Positions 50,915 through 60,327 of a stretch of 64,000 bases of DNA are shown piece after piece. The DNA comes from Clostridium sp. C2-6-12 (lineage in GTDB: Bacteria > Bacillota > Clostridia > Clostridiales > Clostridiaceae). The notes under the pieces were generated by a model. It saw only the letters and a program-made list of their open reading frames with translations. It searched no databases and was not told the origin of the DNA. The stretch spans positions 124,001 to 188,000 of the forward strand of contig NZ_JAABNP010000002.1 in the NCBI RefSeq assembly GCF_009928485.1, read 5' to 3'. Made by a program: the position numbers and the translations under genes. The stretch's first letter is position 1, and each line of letters opens with the position of its first letter.

Positions 50915-52120
50915 TCATAACAAAATAACATTTACTTTATCGCCTTTTTTTAGTCCTAATGTTCCTTTTCTTATATCAATAAGACAGTTACACCCAATCA
51001 TAGATGATAATATTCCTGACGAATGCTTACCTTGTGGAAGTTTTACAATGCCTCCATTATAAAAGCCTCTTATAAATCTTCGTCTTTTGCTTTCTTTATT
51101 AAATTCTTCATCCATAGTCCCACTAATTCTAGTAGGTTGTAATGTTTTATTACCACTTAATTTAGCTAAGATAGGTCTTGCTAATAACTCAAAGGTGGTA
51201 AGTGCTGCAAAAGGATTTCCCGAAAGAGAAAGTATTGGTTTATTTTTATATAACGAAAACATTGCAGGTGTTCCAGGTTTTAAATTTACCTTCCAAAATA
51301 ATCTTTCAGCTTTAAGAATAGGTAATGCTTCATGTAAAATATCTTTTTGCCCTACAGAAACTCCACCTGTAGTTACAATAAAATCAACTTGATCTATTAT
51401 TTCACTTATTTTATTAGCAACTTTAATACCTTCATCTCCAATTATTTCTGAAACAATTTGTTTTATTCCAAGCTCATTTAATCTAGAATATATTAAATGT
51501 AAATTACTATCGTAAATTTTCCCTTCTTTTAAAGGATCTCCAGGAATTCCAACTTCATCACCTGTTACTAATAAAGCAATTTTAGGATTATTCTTTACTT
51601 TAACCTTTGAAATTCCCATACTTGCCATAATTCCTATATGTACATAGGTTAAAAATTCACCTTTTTTTATTAGTAAACTTCCTTTATTTATGTCTTCACC
51701 AGCAAAACAATAATTATCATATTTAGAAAGCTCTTCATAGATTTCTACTATACTTTCATCATAATTGGTATTTTCCTGTCTTATTACACAATCAGCTTCT
51801 TTGGGAATTTTAGCTCCTGTCATAATCCTTATGGCTTGCCCTTTTTCAAGAACTTTTTCACTATATCCACCTGCAAATACAGAATCTATAACTTTTAACT
51901 TAATTGGATTTTCCTTAGTTGCACCTTTAGTATCTTCTGCCATAAGAGCATACCCATCAACGGGAGATCTATCAAAGGGAGGATTATTTATTGGTGCATA
52001 TATATCATCTTCTATAATTCTGCCTGTAGCTTCTATTAAATTTATTTCTTCCCATTCCTTTATCTGATTGACTTTATCCAGCATTATTTCAATAGCTTTT
52101 TCAAGTTCTATATTTTCCAA
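50915..52120 (-). CDS. moeA: Molybdopterin molybdenumtransferase MoeA, copy 1
   Basis: MoeA (401 aa) inserts molybdate into adenylated molybdopterin. The domains are all present: 'NNPPFDRSPVDGYAL', 'GAKIPKEADCVIRQENT', the MoeA/MogA-like fold with 'VTTGGVSVGQKD' and 'LSGNPFAALTTFELL', and a beta C-terminal domain. The start is TTG at 52120, 8 nt after GGGAG, only 3 bp after the upstream gene. A 265-bp interval with several inverted repeats separates it from moaC. Confidence 0.94.
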   Translation of the reverse strand: MENIELEKAIEIMLDKVNQIKEWEEINLIEATGRIIEDDIYAPINNPPFDRSPVDGYALMAEDTKGATKENPIKLKVIDSVFAGGYSEKVLEKGQAIRIMTGAKIPKEADCVIRQENTNYDESIVEIYEELSKYDNYCFAGEDINKGSLLIKKGEFLTYVHIGIMASMGISKVKVKNNPKIALLVTGDEVGIPGDPLKEGKIYDSNLHLIYSRLNELGIKQIVSEIIGDEGIKVANKISEIIDQVDFIVTTGGVSVGQKDILHEALPILKAERLFWKVNLKPGTPAMFSLYKNKPILSLSGNPFAALTTFELLARPILAKLSGNKTLQPTRISGTMDEEFNKESKRRRFIRGFYNGGIVKLPQGKHSSGILSSMIGCNCLIDIRKGTLGLKKGDKVNVILL

Positions 52121-52123
52121 TAT

Positions 52124-53149
52124 CTATACTCCCTTTCCAAAACTGCAATTAGGATAATGGCATGGACTACAGCCCAAACATAATCCTCCATTGCCCAATT
52201 TTGCAATATCTTTTTTAGTCACTTTAACCCCTGCTGCTATCCTTGGAAGGACTAAATCAAATATTGTAGCTTTTGAATACATAACACAGCCTGGTAACCC
52301 CATTATAGGAGTTTCATCTTCAAAATATCCAAGCAAAAACATGGCACCTGGGAGCACTGGTGCACCATAAGATATAATTTCAGCTCCGCTTTCCCTTATT
52401 GAACTAGGTGTTAAATCATCTGGATCGACACTCATTCCACCTGTGCAAATAATAAGATCAGCTCCATTAGCTTTTAAATCCTTAATAGCATTTACTATCA
52501 TTTCACTTTCATCATTTACTATTTTATGACCACAAACAGTAATTCCATATTCATTAAGTTTATTTACAACAACCGGAGTAAAGGTATCTTTAATTCTCCC
52601 ATAATAAACTTCACTTCCAGTAGTAACTATTCCCGCTTTCATCTTTTTATATGGTATAAGCTCTAAAAGAGGAGTATTACCTGCAATTTTTTTTGCTTCA
52701 TTTAATTTTTCTTCTTCGATAACAAGTGGTATAACTCTTGTACCAGCTAATTTATCTCCTTTTTTAACTGGAAAATTATTATGTCTTGCAGCAATCATTA
52801 TTTCTTCTAATTCATTAATTTCATCTAATCTTTTAACATCAATTCTAAACAGCCCATCTGTCTCTGCAATTAGATCAATTTTTCCTTCTTTTACTTCTGA
52901 TGGCTTCATATTTTCATTTTTACAAATATCATATAATACTTCTGCTGCTTCATTTTCATGAAGTGTTCCTTCTTTTTTCTCCCAAATATATAGATGCTCT
53001 TTACCTAAGGATAAAAGCACTGGAATATCTTCTTCTTTAACTATATGTCCTTTTTTAAATGCCGTATCTTTTACAACATCTTTTATAATTCTTGTTATAT
53101 CATGACATAAAATATGCCCTACTGCATTTATTGTTTCTATTTTTTTCAT
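52124..53149 (-). CDS. Molybdopterin-binding protein, MoeA-like, with Cys-rich tail
   Basis: The 341-aa protein has the molybdopterin-binding fold ('LIICTGGMSVDPDDLTPSSI', 'LPGAMFLLGYFEDETPIMGL', 'PGCVMYSKATIFDLVLPRI') after an N-terminal domain starting 'INAVGHILCHDITRI'. The last 15 residues have a cysteine cluster ('CLGCSPCHYPNC') that may bind metal. Its exact role beside MoeA is not clear; related genes often accompany selenium- or molybdenum-hydroxylase and nitrate-reductase loci. It is the first gene after the structured leader and is followed after 3 bp by moeA. Confidence 0.85.
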   Translation of the reverse strand: MKKIETINAVGHILCHDITRIIKDVVKDTAFKKGHIVKEEDIPVLLSLGKEHLYIWEKKEGTLHENEAAEVLYDICKNENMKPSEVKEGKIDLIAETDGLFRIDVKRLDEINELEEIMIAARHNNFPVKKGDKLAGTRVIPLVIEEEKLNEAKKIAGNTPLLELIPYKKMKAGIVTTGSEVYYGRIKDTFTPVVVNKLNEYGITVCGHKIVNDESEMIVNAIKDLKANGADLIICTGGMSVDPDDLTPSSIRESGAEIISYGAPVLPGAMFLLGYFEDETPIMGLPGCVMYSKATIFDLVLPRIAAGVKVTKKDIAKLGNGGLCLGCSPCHYPNCSFGKGV

Positions 53150-53603
53150 TTTAACAACTCCTAATTAATTATATTTATCTTAATTTAGATTCTTACTTTT
53201 CATTATTCTGAAGAAAGTAACTGGTCCATGTTATAATTTACAACGTACATTGTTTAATTAACAATTTATATGGAATAATTTAAAATTAATTTTAAAACTT
53301 AACAATTCCTACTTATTTAGAAATAAAATTTCTAAGTTTTAAAATCAAAAAAACCGTATTATTTCGCCAAAAAGGACGCAAAAAATACAGCTCTACACAA
53401 AAGAATTTTAACAATTCTCGCCATTATTTACAAAGCATAGTCAACATCAAAAAATCATAGTTTATGCTTTTTGTAAATAATGCTCCTTTTCAAAAACGGA
53501 AGGCTAGACAGTTTCCCACATAACCCTGAAAGTGACTATTTCACTTTGGCGCAATATCATAGATTTTAATCCTTAGATATTTTTGCTTGGAGCTTATTTA
53601 ATT
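53150..53603. other. Long leader/intergenic region before the MoeA-like gene
   Basis: No gene is seen in these 454 bp. The structured element occupies the right part; the left part is A/T-rich and includes GAAATTTTATTTC-like hairpins. Confidence 0.65.
53340..53560 (-). ncRNA. Candidate structured leader (possible Moco-type riboswitch)
   Basis: On the minus strand 53554-53548 pairs with 53368-53362 to close a domain of about 190 nt. Inside are a hairpin AAAGTGA/TCACTTT (53529-53547) and an 18-bp stem, 53422-53439 with 53463-53482. G-rich and C-rich single strands (GTGGGAAACTG, GCCTTCCG) lie between. A weak terminator-like AGAATT/AATTCT is nearby. The place, ahead of a moeA-type operon, would suit a molybdenum-cofactor riboswitch, but I cannot match the consensus by eye. 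Confidence 0.45.
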
Positions 53604-54176
53604 TTATTTATTTAATGTTTCATAATCTTTAATATTATTTATATTGTCTAGAATATCTATATCAAATTCAGTATCTGATAAAGATACTATCTTAGCATTG
53701 ACTTTAGATATTAAATTTAATAATTTATAATCCTTTTGAAATATCATTTCTTCAATTTCTGGGATTATCTTTTTTGAATAAATTCCACCTAATGGATGAA
53801 TTTTACCCTTCCCATCTTTTGTAACTAATATTTTTTCTTCCCCTGTTATAAACTCACACAGATATTTTGTAAACTGCTTTGTAATTTTAGGCATATCACA
53901 AGCAACTACAAATACATAATCTTCATTAATATTTTTTAATGCTGAATATATTCCTCCAATTGGGCCAATATCTTTATATAGATCTTCAACTAAATCAAAC
54001 TTTAATTCTTTATAGTTTTCTTTATTATCAACTGAAATATAAATATTGTTAAATTCAATTAATTGACTAGTTATATTTTCAATAAAACTCTTATTTTTAT
54101 ATTGTAGAAAAGCTTTGTTATTTCCATTCATTCTTTTGCTTTTTCCACCAGCTAAAACTAGTGCTGCTATTTTCAT
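53604..54176 (-). CDS. mobA: Molybdenum cofactor guanylyltransferase MobA
   Basis: MobA (190 aa) attaches GMP to molybdopterin, which nitrate reductases of the NasA type need. It has the nucleotidyltransferase start 'ALVLAGGKSKRMNGNNKAFL' and 'IGPIGGIYSALK', 'FVVACDMPKI'. AAGGATGG precedes the ATG. It is the last gene of the nitrate-reductase series and lies 18 bp after the TDT transporter. Confidence 0.94.
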   Translation of the reverse strand: MKIAALVLAGGKSKRMNGNNKAFLQYKNKSFIENITSQLIEFNNIYISVDNKENYKELKFDLVEDLYKDIGPIGGIYSALKNINEDYVFVVACDMPKITKQFTKYLCEFITGEEKILVTKDGKGKIHPLGGIYSKKIIPEIEEMIFQKDYKLLNLISKVNAKIVSLSDTEFDIDILDNINNIKDYETLNK

Positions 54177-54194
54177 ATAACCATCCTTTTCAAT

Positions 54195-55145
54195 TTATTC
54201 TTTTGAATATGATTTTATAAACATCATTAAAAAATTGTAAAGTACAAAAGCTATTATCCCTGTAGTTAAGTATATTTGAATTCCTGATACTTCTTTTATT
54301 ATACTTCCTGCAAAATTTTGTCCTTGAGCTATTAGTAATCCTGACATTTTAACAGATGCAGCTATTCCAATAGCCATTGGGAAGGTAAGGGCTGCAAATG
54401 CTGGTGTAAATGAATAAGAAAAAAACTTTGGTAATTTATAAATTACAAATAATAAGGAAACAATAACAGCTGCATATAATACATTTATTACAACCATATT
54501 CGGTTCTTTAACTACATTTATATAACAAACAACACATAAGCTTGCTGGCGCAAGTACAATTGCTTGAGTATGGTAAAAAGCATCCTTAATAGGTTTAGTA
54601 GCTATTCTATACACCATGAATGGAATTATAAGTGCATATATGAAGATACCATAACATAAAATCATCTTTGATATTACTGGTTCATTCATTGCTCCACCAA
54701 CTACAACCGCAACCATTATACCATTATAAGTCACAAACCAGCTTGGTACAAAAGTTTCCATATTTATTCCTTTTAGCACATTTCTATAGGTGAATACTAA
54801 AATTTGAACAGCATGAATAATTACTCCTGCAAGCCACAAACCTTTTCCAATAGCTTGGTTATAATCAAAAAAGTAACTTCCTATCATCATTGTAACCATT
54901 GAGAATCCAGCATAAATACTTGCTGGTACAGTATTTGAATATTCCTTTTTACATGTATTAGGATATAATACAATTTTCATTATATATGCTAATAAGATGA
55001 TTGTAGCACACCACATAGTAATATGTCTTATATAAGTAAATCCAATATTTAAGTACATATTAGAAAGCGAGCAGGCTCCTACCATTGTAGTAAGGATAGT
55101 AAAAGGTAAATTTTCTACCTTTTGAAAAATTGATCTATTTTGCAT
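54195..55145 (-). CDS. TDT-family (TehA/SLAC1-like) membrane transporter
   Basis: The 316-aa protein has about ten membrane helices and the TDT start 'ENLPFTILTTMVGACSLSNM' followed by pairs of glycine-rich helices. Family members are anion or dicarboxylate channels/transporters (TehA, SLAC1). Its place within the nitrate-reductase series suggests an anion linked to nitrogen use, perhaps nitrate or nitrite, but substrate cannot be read from sequence. A proper GGAGAG start site is present. Confidence 0.82.
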   Translation of the reverse strand: MQNRSIFQKVENLPFTILTTMVGACSLSNMYLNIGFTYIRHITMWCATIILLAYIMKIVLYPNTCKKEYSNTVPASIYAGFSMVTMMIGSYFFDYNQAIGKGLWLAGVIIHAVQILVFTYRNVLKGINMETFVPSWFVTYNGIMVAVVVGGAMNEPVISKMILCYGIFIYALIIPFMVYRIATKPIKDAFYHTQAIVLAPASLCVVCYINVVKEPNMVVINVLYAAVIVSLLFVIYKLPKFFSYSFTPAFAALTFPMAIGIAASVKMSGLLIAQGQNFAGSIIKEVSGIQIYLTTGIIAFVLYNFLMMFIKSYSKE

Positions 55146-55180
55146 AATATTTTCTCTCCATTTTATTACTTTATAGTGAA

Positions 55181-56413
55181 TTATTCTTCATAAGTAAACT
55201 CAAAATTTTCATTGATGTTGAAAAAGTCAGAGTAATCTATTTTAAATATAGGTTTCTTTACTTTTGAAATATCAATATTATTTTTAATTAATTGAGTTAA
55301 AACACCTGTGTAAGATAAATCCCCTTGAATAATCGCACCATAAATCTTGCCTTCCTTATGTATTATCTTTTTATAGTTACCATTATCATCACTTTGAATT
55401 TCAACTTTAAAAGTGTCATCAGTTGGTTCATTTATCCCAAGTGACATTGTTGGAATTTCTAAAAAATTCATAGTTGATTTGCTGGCAAAAAAGTCTGTCA
55501 TTTCACATTTTACTCCTGCCATATTACTTGCAGCAATTATTGCTTCTTTTGCAGCAGTTGGCCAAATTGGATTTCTTCCTGTAACATCTCCAGCACCATA
55601 AATATCTTCACAATTTGTTTTACCAAAGGTATCTATAAGAAGGCCAAATCTATCTGTTTCAATTCCTGAACCTTCTAAAAAGTTCACATTTGAACGAACT
55701 CCAGCAGCTACTATTAATAAATCACAAGGAATTGTTTCTCCACTTGTTAAAAGTATATCTGTAATATTTCCTTGTTCATCAACAATAAGCTCCTTAATTC
55801 CTTTTTCATAATATTGTTTTACACCCTTAGCTTCAAAGCCCTTTTCATATGCTGAAGCAGCTTTTTTATCAAGCTGAATTGAAAGCATGTGATCTTTCAT
55901 TTCAACAAGTGCTACATTTTTACCAGTATGACTTAACCCTGAAATTACATCAATCCCAACTAATCCAGCTCCCATTACTACAATGTTATTACATGTTTTT
56001 GATCTCTCCATTATTTTTTCACAATCATCAAAATTTCTAAATCCAATAGCATTAGGTGCTTCTCTTAAATTTGGTATTGGTGGAAAAAACGTATTTGAAC
56101 CTGTCGCTATAAGAAGTTTGTCAAATTCTACTGCTTCTCCATTTGAAATCATAACTTTCTTAGCTTTTGGATCTACTCCAACTACTTCAGTTCCTTTGAT
56201 CCAATTTATATTGTTTTTATTAATAAAATCATCTTCAACAAATTCTAACTTCTTCACATCTCTAATGCCTTCCATATAATGATGAAGTATACATCTAGAA
56301 TAAATTTTATCATCTTTTGATATAAGAGTGATATCTGCATCTTTATCTAATGCCCTAAGTTCACGTACTCCATTAATTCCTGCTGCTGAAGCACCAAGTA
56401 CAACATATTTCAT
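55181..56413 (-). CDS. NAD(P)H/FAD oxidoreductase of the nitrate reductase set
   Basis: The 410-aa flavoprotein has the FAD-binding 'VVLGASAAGINGVRELRAL' (residues 3-21), NAD-binding 'NIVVMGAGLVGIDVISGLS' (about 147-165) and 'DIYGAGDVTGRNP'. It resembles the N-terminal part of NirB and rubredoxin reductases. It probably takes electrons from NADH and passes them through the polyferredoxin to the nitrate reductase. It starts 4 bp after the ferredoxin gene, with an AGAGGAGG site. Confidence 0.9.
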   Translation of the reverse strand: MKYVVLGASAAGINGVRELRALDKDADITLISKDDKIYSRCILHHYMEGIRDVKKLEFVEDDFINKNNINWIKGTEVVGVDPKAKKVMISNGEAVEFDKLLIATGSNTFFPPIPNLREAPNAIGFRNFDDCEKIMERSKTCNNIVVMGAGLVGIDVISGLSHTGKNVALVEMKDHMLSIQLDKKAASAYEKGFEAKGVKQYYEKGIKELIVDEQGNITDILLTSGETIPCDLLIVAAGVRSNVNFLEGSGIETDRFGLLIDTFGKTNCEDIYGAGDVTGRNPIWPTAAKEAIIAASNMAGVKCEMTDFFASKSTMNFLEIPTMSLGINEPTDDTFKVEIQSDDNGNYKKIIHKEGKIYGAIIQGDLSYTGVLTQLIKNNIDISKVKKPIFKIDYSDFFNINENFEFTYEE

Positions 56414-56417
56414 AATA

Positions 56418-56834
56418 TTATACCTCCTCTAAAGTAATTGCGCCCATTGGACATTTTTCAACGCACATAGGATTTGGTTCGTTATCTTCACTTCTGTGAG
56501 CGCACATATTGCATTTCATAATTTCCTTGTGTGCAATTCTATCACTTTTTAAAACTCCATATGGACATGCCATTATACACATATAACAGCTTGCACAACG
56601 ATTTTTATCATATTCAACATAACCTGTTTCTCTATTTTTAGACATTGCCCCTGTCATACAAGTATAAACACATTCTGGCTTATCACAATGTCTGCAGAAA
56701 ATAGGTGCTGGTTTTGAGCTGCTATCTATTGTAACTCTGTTTCTTGAATCACTGCTTTCATGTGCTACAACACATGCAGTTACACAAGTTAAACATCCTA
56801 CACATTTGCTTCTATCTATTTTTATTCTCTTCAT
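56418..56834 (-). CDS. Ferredoxin-like electron transfer subunit with four [4Fe-4S] motifs
   Basis: The 138-aa protein has four Cys groups: 'CVGCLTCVTAC', 'CRHCDKPECVYTC', 'CASCYMCIMACP' and 'CNMCAHRS' with 'CVEKCP'. This is the plan of HycB/DMSO-reductase-type iron-sulfur subunits. It lies between the molybdopterin subunit (3 bp upstream) and the flavoprotein, so it should link them. No signal peptide, so the complex is cytoplasmic. Confidence 0.94.
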   Translation of the reverse strand: MKRIKIDRSKCVGCLTCVTACVVAHESSDSRNRVTIDSSSKPAPIFCRHCDKPECVYTCMTGAMSKNRETGYVEYDKNRCASCYMCIMACPYGVLKSDRIAHKEIMKCNMCAHRSEDNEPNPMCVEKCPMGAITLEEV

Positions 56835-56837
56835 GAT

Positions 56838-58922
56838 TTATACCTCCATTTCAATCTTTTCAACATTAATTGGAGTAGTTTTATATGAAGGCTCTTTAGA
56901 ATATGGATCGTATAAAGATGGTGTTAAATTATTACATTCTAAATAATGCATTGGAGCATAAAGTTCATCATATCTAACATTGTCTGTAAGCTTAACTTTA
57001 AAGTTTGAAGAATTACCATTTATAGATGAAACTTTAATCATATCATTTTCTTTTACCTTAAACTCTTCAGCTAATTTATTATTCATATAAATATAAGCAG
57101 TTTTTACAGTAACATCATCAACAAAATTAATTTCTCTTGTACGAGTTTGAGTATGCCATTGTCCAACTGTTCCTCTTCCAGTATTTAAGGTATAAGGAAA
57201 TTCTTTTGTATTTGGTAGTGGATTTTCACGAACTTCTTCAAATATGAATTTAGCCTTCTTTGATGGAGTGTAGTATATATTATCCTCAAATAGTCTTCTT
57301 TCATTATCTTTAAGTACTTCTCCTTCTCTGAAAGGCCATTGTATTCCCTTTGAATTTTCTAATTCATCGTAAGAAACTCCTGTCATGTCGCAAGGCATAT
57401 TTCTAGAACATTCCTTCATTAAATTAAATGCATCTTTTGGAGTCTTCCATTTATCCAACAAACTTCCCATACCTAATGCTTCACCAATACCATAAATTAC
57501 TTCATAGTCATTTCTTTCATCAGCTGTCTTTTCAAGTGCTGGTCTTAATGCTGAAATACGTCTTTCAGTATTTATTAAGCTTCCTTCCTTTTTAATTCCT
57601 GGAACTACTGGAAGATATAAATCACAGTCCTTTGAGCTGTCAGTGTCTCCATAAATATCTTGAACCACAAAAAACTCTAGCTTTTTAATAGCTTCTTTAA
57701 AGGTTTTATTATTAGTCCATGAATGACGTGGGTTTGTACATATTACCCATAAACCTTTAATTTCACCTGAAATTATTTTTTCAATAATTCCGTCATAGGT
57801 TAAGGTAGGTTTAGTTGCAAGTACATCTTCAGAAACTTCAAGAACTTCAGCAACTCTCTTACGTCTAGCTTGATTATCAAAATCTCCACCACCAAACAAA
57901 CCAGCAGTGTTACTATATGCACGAGATCCCATAGCATTACATTGACCTGTTAAAGAGTTAGCTCCTGTACCTGGCTTACCTATATTTCCTGTCATAAGTG
58001 CTATATTTATAATGGCTTGGGCTGTTCTAACAGCTTCATATCCTTGATTTACACCCATTGTCCACCAGAAAGAAACTCTTTTTCCATTATGAATTAGTTC
58101 TACTAACTCTAAAATTGCTGCTTCATTAAGACCTGTTGCCTTTGCTGCTTTCTCTAAGGTATATTGCTTTACAAATTCTTTAAAATCATCAAAACCTTCT
58201 GTATAATTTAATATATATTCTTCATTTATGTAACCTTGTTCTATAAGCTTGTTGGCTACAGCGTAAAGTAAAATCAAATCTGTTTTACCCTTTAGTCCAT
58301 ACCAAAAATCAGCATGCTCTGCTGTTTCTGATCTTCTTGGATCAATAACTATTAATTTTTTATCCTTATTGTTTCTGATTCTATCCCAAAATATTGGATG
58401 GGCTACAATAGGATTTGCTCCAATTAATATTATAGTATCTGACAATTCAGCATCCTTTAATGTATAAGGTGGTGAATCAAAGCCAAAACTTTGCTTATGA
58501 GCAACTACAGCGGTAGACATACATAATCTTGTATTTCCATCTAAATTTGTTTTTAAATGATTTCTCATTACATGTCCTAATAGTGCAAATTCTTCTAAAG
58601 TCAATTGTCCTGTACTAATACCTGCAACACTTTCAGTTCCGTACTTTTCTTGCAATCCTAAAAATTTATCAGCTACAATTTTATAAGCATCCTCCCATGG
58701 AATCCTTTTAAATGAACCATCTTTTTCTCTTATTCTTGGAAGTGATGAATCTTTTACAACTGTCTGTTGCTTGTCTAAAGAAAGACCTTTGATACATGAA
58801 AATCCATTGTTAACTGGATATCCTTTTGTAGGTATAACCTTTACAATTTTGTTGTCTTCAACATAAAAGTCAAGGTTACAATCCAACGCGCAATAATTAC
58901 AAGTTGATTGTACTTTTTTCAT
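56838..58922 (-). CDS. nasA: Assimilatory-type nitrate reductase, molybdopterin subunit
   Basis: The 694-aa enzyme has an N-terminal [4Fe-4S] motif ('CNYCALDCN' with 'GFSCIKG') and bis-MGD domains. The Mo ligand is the Cys in 'TRLCMSTAVVAHK' (about 136), as in Nas/Nap nitrate reductases; formate dehydrogenases usually have 'RLCH' or selenocysteine here. 'TGNIGKPGTGANSLTGQCN' and the C-terminal 'GQWHTQTRTR' match the family. No Tat signal, so it is cytosolic. Together with the flavoprotein and polyferredoxin it should reduce nitrate to nitrite. No nitrite reductase gene is in the window. A formate-dehydrogenase-like role is the alternative. Confidence 0.87.
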   Translation of the reverse strand: MKKVQSTCNYCALDCNLDFYVEDNKIVKVIPTKGYPVNNGFSCIKGLSLDKQQTVVKDSSLPRIREKDGSFKRIPWEDAYKIVADKFLGLQEKYGTESVAGISTGQLTLEEFALLGHVMRNHLKTNLDGNTRLCMSTAVVAHKQSFGFDSPPYTLKDAELSDTIILIGANPIVAHPIFWDRIRNNKDKKLIVIDPRRSETAEHADFWYGLKGKTDLILLYAVANKLIEQGYINEEYILNYTEGFDDFKEFVKQYTLEKAAKATGLNEAAILELVELIHNGKRVSFWWTMGVNQGYEAVRTAQAIINIALMTGNIGKPGTGANSLTGQCNAMGSRAYSNTAGLFGGGDFDNQARRKRVAEVLEVSEDVLATKPTLTYDGIIEKIISGEIKGLWVICTNPRHSWTNNKTFKEAIKKLEFFVVQDIYGDTDSSKDCDLYLPVVPGIKKEGSLINTERRISALRPALEKTADERNDYEVIYGIGEALGMGSLLDKWKTPKDAFNLMKECSRNMPCDMTGVSYDELENSKGIQWPFREGEVLKDNERRLFEDNIYYTPSKKAKFIFEEVRENPLPNTKEFPYTLNTGRGTVGQWHTQTRTREINFVDDVTVKTAYIYMNNKLAEEFKVKENDMIKVSSINGNSSNFKVKLTDNVRYDELYAPMHYLECNNLTPSLYDPYSKEPSYKTTPINVEKIEMEV

Positions 58923-59050
58923 TTTATCCCTCTTTTCTAAAAATTTTAAAGACTTTTTTAATTGTATAGTTTGTGAATTTTTTCACTTTAAAATTTACAA
59001 ACCTCTCGTGCATTTAATTAGATCATACATCCTTTCCATTATATTCTATG

Positions 59051-59094
59051 CAAAGTACACAAACCGTGATTTCAATCACGGTTTGTATACTTTG
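59051..59094. promoter_or_regulatory. 44-bp palindrome upstream of nasA
   Basis: Arms of 21 bp (core AAACCGTGATT/AATCACGGTTT) match at 20 of 21 positions around a 2-bp centre. The single mismatch would be a G-U pair in a minus-strand RNA. It has no T-run, and a separate terminator already serves the xerD-like gene. It could be an operator or a leader hairpin of the nitrate reductase transcript. Confidence 0.5.
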
Positions 59095-59169
59095 TTTATT
59101 TAAATTTATACCCCAAAATTATTTAGTATTTCTATTTGATTATGCTTTGAATATATTTGTACATAAAGA

Positions 59170-59199
59170 AAATGCCATCATTTTTATATGATAGCATTT
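59170..59199 (-). terminator. Terminator of the xerD-like gene
   Basis: AAATGCCATCAT/ATGATAGCATTT arms (one mismatch) with T-rich sequence after it on the minus strand, 40 bp after the stop codon. Confidence 0.65.
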
Positions 59200-59240
59200 C
59201 CTTATATCTAAAAATATTTTATAAATGATCAAATTAATAT

Positions 59241-60119
59241 TCAAGCTCTTGGATGTGTGTGCATATAAATATAATTAATTTTATCATTATTTATGATCTC
59301 ATAATAGGTATCCATATATGTTAAAACCTGATTTCCAAGCAATTTTTGTACTGCTCTTACATTTGCACCATTTTGAAGTAAATGCACAGCAAAAGAATGT
59401 CTAAAAGTATTTAAATTAACGTCTTTATCAATAGAAGCTTGTCTTGCATACTCCTTAACAATCCTCCAAATTCCTTGTCTAGTAAGCTTATTTCCATTTA
59501 AATTTACAAATAAATTAGGAACTCCACATTGCGCAATTTTATATCTAATACCTAAATATTCTGAAATTGCTTTACTTGCACTTCTTCCTATAGGAATCAA
59601 TCTTTCAAAATGCTTATTATCTGTACATCTTACAAAGTTCAAATCAAGGTTTACATCCTCTACATTTAGCCCTATTAATTCTGACACCTTCATTCCTGTA
59701 GCATACATTAATTCTAATAAAGCATTATCTCGAATTCCTTTGGTACAATCCTTTTCAACTATTCTTATAATTTTGTCTACTTCTTCAATTGTTAAAATTT
59801 GCGGTAACTTCCTATTATTCTTAGAGCTTTTATATTCTATTTTAGGTACATCCTTCACTAAAGCTTCACTTTTTAAATATGAATAAAAATTTCTTAGGCT
59901 TATTACTATTCTATTTATAGATCTTTCTGATTTTCCTAAATTTATTAGATTTTGTATATATGACATAATTGTTAATTTATCACTTTTATATATATCTATT
60001 TTTTTTCTATCTAGAAACTTAAGATATAAACTAACATCTGTTACATATGCATATATGGTATTTTCACTTTTACCACTCTCTAATAAATATTCTTTATAAT
60101 TATTTATGCAATTAATCAT
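59241..60119 (-). CDS. xerD: XerD-like tyrosine recombinase with substituted catalytic residues
   Basis: The 292-aa protein aligns along its length with XerD, down to the terminal HPRA. It has the N-terminal SAM-like domain and the catalytic fold, but of the six XerD active residues only Arg ('FRHSF') and Tyr ('DTYYEI') remain. The first Arg is Lys ('TGMKVSEL', codon AAG), the beta-strand Lys is probably Asn ('TDNKHFER'), and both His are Asn ('LNTFRHS', 'LLGNQ'). XerD resolves chromosome dimers with XerC at dif. Lying beside spoIIM, where bacilli keep xerD/ripX nearby, it may be a degenerated or repurposed XerD. A good AGGAG start is present. Confidence 0.85.
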   Translation of the reverse strand: MINCINNYKEYLLESGKSENTIYAYVTDVSLYLKFLDRKKIDIYKSDKLTIMSYIQNLINLGKSERSINRIVISLRNFYSYLKSEALVKDVPKIEYKSSKNNRKLPQILTIEEVDKIIRIVEKDCTKGIRDNALLELMYATGMKVSELIGLNVEDVNLDLNFVRCTDNKHFERLIPIGRSASKAISEYLGIRYKIAQCGVPNLFVNLNGNKLTRQGIWRIVKEYARQASIDKDVNLNTFRHSFAVHLLQNGANVRAVQKLLGNQVLTYMDTYYEIINNDKINYIYMHTHPRA

Positions 60120-60327
60120 TAACTATCTCCTATACCATTGATTATGATTAGTATTCGACAAAATTGTCAACTTTCCTTCTTTTTAGCTTTTCATCAGTGT
60201 ATATATTTACATTATTTGCATGAGTAAATTTTAAACTAGTGATAATTTCATGATTATATAATCTAATAATTATTTCTACTACTAAACTTCATACTCTAAA
60301 ATATTTCAGAATCATGAACCCTCACTC

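Larger units (their letters stand above)
58923..59240. other. Region upstream of the nitrate reductase genes
   Basis: No gene is seen. The region holds a GTTTGT.../ACAAAC hairpin (about 58963-59001), the long palindrome at 59051-59094 and the terminator at 59170-59199, all within A/T-rich sequence. Confidence 0.65.
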
